From JBAYJM01 sp964350585 (lineage in GTDB: Bacteria > Patescibacteriota > Patescibacteriia > 2-01-FULL-39-33), in contig CAYGKC010000010.1 of assembly GCA_964350585.1 (NCBI GenBank), positions 1 to 34,250 on the forward strand: a stretch of 34,250 bases of DNA. Direction: 5' to 3'. The stretch's first letter is position 1; every line of letters begins with the position of its first letter. The notes beneath the pieces are model-generated. The model was not told the origin of the DNA. It saw only the letters and a list, made by a program, of their open reading frames with translations, and ran no database searches. A program made the position numbers and the translations under genes. Below are positions 30,280 to 34,250 of the stretch, piece after piece.

Positions 30280-31503
30280 ATGGCTCAATCACCAATACAA
30301 GCGGCAATCCAACAGATTTGCCAAGAAAAAAATTTATCAGAAGAATCAGTATTAAAAACAATTGAATCGGCTTTGGCCGCTGCATTTAGAAAAGACTTTG
30401 GAAATAAATTGCAAAATATAATTGTTAACTTTGAACCGAAAACTGCAGATATTGAAGTTTTTGATGTAAAAACGGTTGTGGAAGATCTTCCTGAAGGCTA
30501 TGAGGAAATGCAAAAGGAAGAGGAATTCAAAGTAAAAACTTTTGAGAATGAAGGAATGGCTTCTTCTGCTTCCATTGAAGGGGATGAGGAAATTAGAAAA
30601 TTCAATCCTAGAACTGAAATCGAATTAAAGGAAGCAAAATTAATTGATAAAAAATATAAAATTGGAGATGAAATTGTTACAAAGTTAGAGGTGCCTGGCG
30701 AGTTCGGCAGAATGGCAGCTCAGACAGCCAAGCAAGTTATAATCCAAAAAATCAGAGAAGAAGAAAGGCAAAATATTTTTGATGAATATAAAGAATTGGA
30801 GCACGAAGTCGTAATTGGAACAGTGCAAAGAAGAGAAGGAAGAAACGTTTTAGTCGACTTGGCGCATACAACGGCAATTATGCCAATGGAAGAACAAGTT
30901 GAAAGAGAAAGATACAGTATTGGAAACAGAATGAAGTTTTATCTTAAATCCGTAGAGTTAACGAACAAAGGACCACAGATAGTAGTTTCCAGAAACCATA
31001 ATGAAATAGTAAAGAAAATTTTTGAATCGGAAATTCCAGAAATAGCCAATGGATCAATTGAAATAAAAGAAATTGTAAGAGAAGCCGGCAACAGATCTAA
31101 AATCGCAATATTCTCAAATGATGAAAGTATTGATCCAATCGGTTCATGCGTCGGTCAAAGAGGATCCAGAATACAAACTATTATTTCAGAATTAAACAAT
31201 GAAAAAGTTGATATTATTCTTTGGGATGAAAATCCGGAAAAATTCATTATTAATTCTCTTTCTCCGGCAAAAGTAGTAAGTGTTGAATTAAAAGAAGAAG
31301 GTGAAAAGACAGCGCTTGTTAAAGTAAAAGAAGATCAGCTCTCATTGGCAATTGGAAGAGGCGGACAAAATGTAAGGCTAGCTTCAAAATTAACAGGTTG
31401 GAAAATTGATATAATTTCAGATGGCGGAAAAGTGGAAGTGGAAGAAGAAGGAACGGAGCCAGCTGAAACTGAATCAGAAGAAGCTGAAGAAAACAAAGAA
31501 TAA
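30280..31503 (+). CDS. nusA: Transcription termination/antitermination protein NusA
   Basis: RNA polymerase-bound factor for pausing, termination and antitermination. The N-terminal domain is 'IQAAIQQICQEKNLSEESVLKTIESALAAAFRKDFG'. The S1 domain includes 'GTVQRREGRNVLVDLAHTTAIMP'. KH1 and KH2 follow, with 'DPIGSCVGQRGSRIQTIISELNNEKVDIILWDE' and 'LAIGRGGQNVRLASKLTGWKIDI'. The tail is Glu-rich and the extra C-terminal acidic repeats are absent. The frame opens at 30250, but those ten residues (MTIKNNTINN) overlap the structured leader and NusA family starts match MAQSPIQAAIQQ, so 30280 is chosen (407 residues). A terminator follows. Confidence 0.95.
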   Translation: MAQSPIQAAIQQICQEKNLSEESVLKTIESALAAAFRKDFGNKLQNIIVNFEPKTADIEVFDVKTVVEDLPEGYEEMQKEEEFKVKTFENEGMASSASIEGDEEIRKFNPRTEIELKEAKLIDKKYKIGDEIVTKLEVPGEFGRMAAQTAKQVIIQKIREEERQNIFDEYKELEHEVVIGTVQRREGRNVLVDLAHTTAIMPMEEQVERERYSIGNRMKFYLKSVELTNKGPQIVVSRNHNEIVKKIFESEIPEIANGSIEIKEIVREAGNRSKIAIFSNDESIDPIGSCVGQRGSRIQTIISELNNEKVDIILWDENPEKFIINSLSPAKVVSVELKEEGEKTALVKVKEDQLSLAIGRGGQNVRLASKLTGWKIDIISDGGKVEVEEEGTEPAETESEEAEENKE

Positions 31504-31513
31504 GTTTATTCAG

Positions 31514-31543
31514 AACTGCCGCCTCTTTGGCGGCAGTTTTTTT
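31514..31543 (+). terminator. Terminator of nusA
   Basis: A 10-bp perfect stem (31514-31523 with 31529-31538) with TCTTT loop, then five more T. Convergent with the following minus-strand gene, whose stop codon lies in the T run. Confidence 0.92.
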
Positions 31544-34037
31544 ATTCGCTATGTTTTTTCTTAAAAAGAACAAAGATGTTTATTGCGATTAAAAATATAA
31601 TTATCGCCCAGAAGTAGTAACTGCTGTTTTGTGTTTTTTCGATTGTTGGTTTTATTTCTTCATAAGCGCTTTTTACTTCGCCTATTTTATTAATATCGCT
31701 CGCAAGCCTTGGAAGAACCCGCAGACCGGAAGAAGAAATTGAAAGAATTCCAGTTACCTCAACTATGTCACTTTCATTAATTCCAATTTCTTTAACATTA
31801 ATTCCAGTTGAAGGTTTTATATGAATTCTAATTTCATTATTGCCGTCATCAATATAAATATAAGGTGATTTTATTTCAATTACAGTGCCTTTTAACTTTA
31901 TTAATGAACCTATTTTTTCATTGTCTAATTCCTCTATGGTATACTCTTCAGTTATAAGTTCATTGGCTTTGGAAATAATTTTAATATCTTTTTGACTCGT
32001 TGTTTTAATTCTTTTTTCTCCTCCCGCTTCTGATACTTCTCCAATAATTTCAACAAGGTCTCCCATTTCCATAAGTGGAAAATCTTTTTTATAACTGTAA
32101 ATTTGAATTCCTCCGGTTCCGGAAATATAAAATATTTGCGCTCCTAATATGCCGGGCAAAACAGAAACATTTCCCTTAGCCTTTATTTTTTGTCCGTTAT
32201 TTAAATTTTTTATTTGAATAAGAGGCACTTCAATAATTTGCTTTAACGGATTCATAGATGTTGTTGATTTTGAAACTGATGTTTTTACTTTAGCTGTCTT
32301 TTGTTCTTCTTTTTCTTCGTCATCATCTTCTTCTAAAAGAAAAATATTTTCTACAGAAGGAGTGGCTACTGAAGTCCACAAATATTCTCCGTTTAAATTT
32401 CTACTCCAGGAATAATCTTTCGAAACCGGTCCTAAATATTCTACTGAATCAATTAATATGCCATCAGGAGAATATATGCTTACAATCTCTTTTCCTGAAT
32501 TGTTTAAAGCAATTGAAGATGATGAGCGAAAGATAATATATAAACCGCCCGGTTTGACAAGTGAAGCAGACGAGGTGGTTATTTTAAATTTTTTTCCTGT
32601 CATATCTGTTACAAACCAACCCGTAAGATTAATTGTAGAGGTGCTTAAATTTTTTAGTTCGATGAATTCATTATTTTTTTCTTCAATCGAAGGTCTTGGA
32701 AATATTTCATTAATTTTTATACACCCTTGAATGAAAGTTTCCGTTGTTGTTGCTAGAAGTGGTGAAGATGTCGCAGTCGAAGTGGAGTTGTTTATTAAAA
32801 TGTTTGAATTATTGGCACCGCTAGTAATTATTTTTACAGGTTTTGGAGTTATAATGTTTGGCAAATTTTTGCTAGGAGTTATTGTCTCTATAAATTCCTT
32901 TGTGTTTATTCCATCATTTTTTAAAGCTAAAGAATTTCCTTTTCCTGGAGCTGGTAATTCAGTATTAAAACTACCGTAAGAGATATAATCAATTAAAACA
33001 GATTTGTCATTCTTAAGTAATATTTCATCACCGGCATTATTTAATTTGGCAGAATCAAATTCAAGCGTATAAAAACCGTAAGCAGGAATAATTCCAGAGA
33101 TATTTATTGTCGATGCGTTTTCACTTACTGTCCATTTATCCAAACTAATTTCATACTGAGTATTATTATAAAATTCAATCCATTCTTTTTCATTATCATT
33201 TGGATCTGGTTGGAATTCATTAATTATAATATCACCCGGAATAGGCATATATTTTTCTTCTTTTGCAATGATTGAAACAATCATAGTATCCGAACTTGTC
33301 CCATTGAAAATATCAGTTATAAGCAGAGTAACGTTGTATTCTCCAATTAAATCGTAAATATGAGTGGAAGTAGCTCCTGTCGATGTTGTGCCGTCGCCAA
33401 AATCCCAAAGATAATCAATTATTTCTCCCGTAGAAGAAGAAGCATTAAAAATAATTTCTTCACCTACTTCTACTTCCTGATCGGGGCCCGCATCGGCAGA
33501 AAGAATATAAATAGGCTTTGGAATTCCTGATATTTCAATATCATCAATGCCTGCACCGCCACCATTAGCAGATAGTGTTGAAAATTTAATTATTATATCT
33601 TTTCCAATAAAATCAGTTAAGCTGGAACTGGCTTTTGTTAGAGTGGAAGAAATAGGTTTGTCTTTATATATTATTTCCCATGATTGTCCATTATTATCAG
33701 AAACAAAAATCGTTATCTCTGAAAAGTTTGAAGTTGTGGATGAGTTGTCATATGTCCTAAATTTAAAATTAATCTCAGCTGTTGCATATGAGCTGAGATT
33801 GATTTTTGGTGAAATAATAGATGATTCCGTACTAGTCATTACAATATAATTGTTTCCGCTCGGCGCACCCTGACTGCAGCTTACATATTCCCAACCTTCT
33901 TTTTTTGAATCATCCAAATTTCCTTTATTGATTGGCAGTAATATTTCTACATCAGCTTGAGCGAATGTAGTAAAAATAAAAAATCCGCAACAAAACATTG
34001 CAGCGAATTTTAAAAAAACAAATTTCCTCCTGTTCAT
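31542..34037 (-). CDS. Large surface protein with PKD, lamin-tail and OB-like domains
   Basis: 831 residues. A signal peptide (about 1-28, 'FAAMFCCGFFIFTTFAQA') leads to a beta domain to about 175. A PKD domain follows, 'ADAGPDQEVEVGEEIIFNASSS' with 'YLWDFGDGTTSTGATSTHIY'. Two lamin-tail domains are next: 'IIINEFQPDPNDNEKEWIEFYN' (about 270-360) and 'IKINEIFPRPSIEEKNNEFIELKN' (about 440-540). An acidic linker and two OB-like repeats, 'IKAKGNVSVLPG...' and 'IKLKGTVIEIKSPYIYIDDG', follow. A C-terminal membrane segment (about 805-823) and basic tail anchor it. Probable cell-surface or DNA-interacting protein; the role is unknown. Convergent with nusA. Confidence 0.85.
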   Translation of the reverse strand: MNRRKFVFLKFAAMFCCGFFIFTTFAQADVEILLPINKGNLDDSKKEGWEYVSCSQGAPSGNNYIVMTSTESSIISPKINLSSYATAEINFKFRTYDNSSTTSNFSEITIFVSDNNGQSWEIIYKDKPISSTLTKASSSLTDFIGKDIIIKFSTLSANGGGAGIDDIEISGIPKPIYILSADAGPDQEVEVGEEIIFNASSSTGEIIDYLWDFGDGTTSTGATSTHIYDLIGEYNVTLLITDIFNGTSSDTMIVSIIAKEEKYMPIPGDIIINEFQPDPNDNEKEWIEFYNNTQYEISLDKWTVSENASTINISGIIPAYGFYTLEFDSAKLNNAGDEILLKNDKSVLIDYISYGSFNTELPAPGKGNSLALKNDGINTKEFIETITPSKNLPNIITPKPVKIITSGANNSNILINNSTSTATSSPLLATTTETFIQGCIKINEIFPRPSIEEKNNEFIELKNLSTSTINLTGWFVTDMTGKKFKITTSSASLVKPGGLYIIFRSSSSIALNNSGKEIVSIYSPDGILIDSVEYLGPVSKDYSWSRNLNGEYLWTSVATPSVENIFLLEEDDDEEKEEQKTAKVKTSVSKSTTSMNPLKQIIEVPLIQIKNLNNGQKIKAKGNVSVLPGILGAQIFYISGTGGIQIYSYKKDFPLMEMGDLVEIIGEVSEAGGEKRIKTTSQKDIKIISKANELITEEYTIEELDNEKIGSLIKLKGTVIEIKSPYIYIDDGNNEIRIHIKPSTGINVKEIGINESDIVEVTGILSISSSGLRVLPRLASDINKIGEVKSAYEEIKPTIEKTQNSSYYFWAIIIFLIAINIFVLFKKKHSE

Positions 34038-34061
34038 TTTTTTAAGATTATTTTTCTTTTA

Positions 34062-34067
34062 ATTATA
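34062..34067 (-). promoter_or_regulatory. Extended -10 promoter of the lamin-tail protein gene
   Basis: Minus strand: TGC followed by TATAAT. The -35 (TTAAAA, 34085-34090) is weak. Expected start near 34055, about 18 bases before the ATG. The same TGCTATAAT is used by the PBP1A promoter. Confidence 0.6.
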
Positions 34068-34123
34068 GCAATAAAAATAATTAATTTTAATAGCGCATAA
34101 GTAATTTTAAAATAAAAAATAGA

Positions 34124-34152
34124 TTGACAAAATAGATAAATTTTACTATTTT
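34124..34152 (+). promoter_or_regulatory. Promoter of tRNA-Leu
   Basis: -35 TTGACA (34124-34129), 17-base spacer, -10 TATTTT (34147-34152). Expected start near 34159, two bases before the tRNA. Confidence 0.7.
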
Positions 34153-34160
34153 AAATACAG

Positions 34161-34242
34161 GCCCGAGTGGTGAAATTGGTATACACGCTTGCCTTAGGAG
34201 CAAGTTCCGCAAGGAATGAGAGTTCGAGTCTCTCCTCGGGCA
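34161..34242 (+). tRNA. tRNA-Leu (anticodon UAG)
   Basis: 82-base class II tRNA. Acceptor GCCCGAG (34161-34167) pairs with CTCGGGC (34235-34241), with discriminator A. The anticodon stem is CTTGC/GCAAG with loop CTTAGGA, so the anticodon is TAG. A variable arm TTCC-GCA-AGGAA-like hairpin is present. The T arm is GAGAG-TTCGAGT-CTCTC. CCA is not encoded. Confidence 0.95.
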
Positions 34243-34250
34243 CAAAAAAC

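Noticed and set aside
1..34250. Alternative genetic code (UGA or UAA as sense)
   Set aside because: All housekeeping genes end properly at standard stops and have normal lengths; one TAA in a fibre gene is not evidence of recoding.

Overview
This is an AT-rich chromosomal segment. The very short YidC, SD-less gene starts, very short intergenic gaps and several surface proteins typical of the group suggest a Patescibacteria/CPR bacterium, possibly Parcubacteria- or Falkowbacteria-like. That assignment rests on gene content only. All genes read with the standard code.

Layout. Positions 1-3700 hold holA, rlmN, rpsT, a bactofilin gene and a degenerate DAGK-fold gene. From 3719 to 5475, on the minus strand, is the classic rpmH-rnpA-yidD-yidC cluster plus a PRC-barrel gene. 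From 5536 to 8528 are dnaA, a 317-bp DnaA-box-bearing spacer (the probable oriC) and dnaN. From 8564 to 18024 everything is on the minus strand: a class A penicillin-binding protein, a previously unlisted 54-residue purely acidic protein with its own promoter and terminator, ruvC and yebC, a CaCA exchanger, gyrA, a PsbP-like membrane protein and an MBL hydrolase. tRNA-Arg(CCU) follows, then a gene-free regulatory stretch with a 22-bp perfect palindrome and a perfect DnaA box.

From 18562 to 27210 lies the accessory part. It has a GerMN-domain membrane protein, then a probable operon: a small Xre regulator, a giant S74-chaperone surface fibre gene split by a single in-frame TAA, and a DNRLRE-like anchored protein. 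From 27248 to 31503 are a methyltransferase, a small membrane protein, a radical SAM enzyme, yraN and nusA. The nusA gene is preceded by a promoter followed at once by an intrinsic terminator, and then by a GC-rich structured leader. The window closes with a large PKD/lamin-tail surface protein and tRNA-Leu(UAG).

The most notable items are the split fibre gene and its Xre-headed operon, the two-part nusA leader, the acidic small protein, and the palindrome/DnaA-box region near 18.35 kb. Promoter, terminator and structure calls were made by eye from consensus matches and base pairing. Protein names come from recognised motifs, without database searches.
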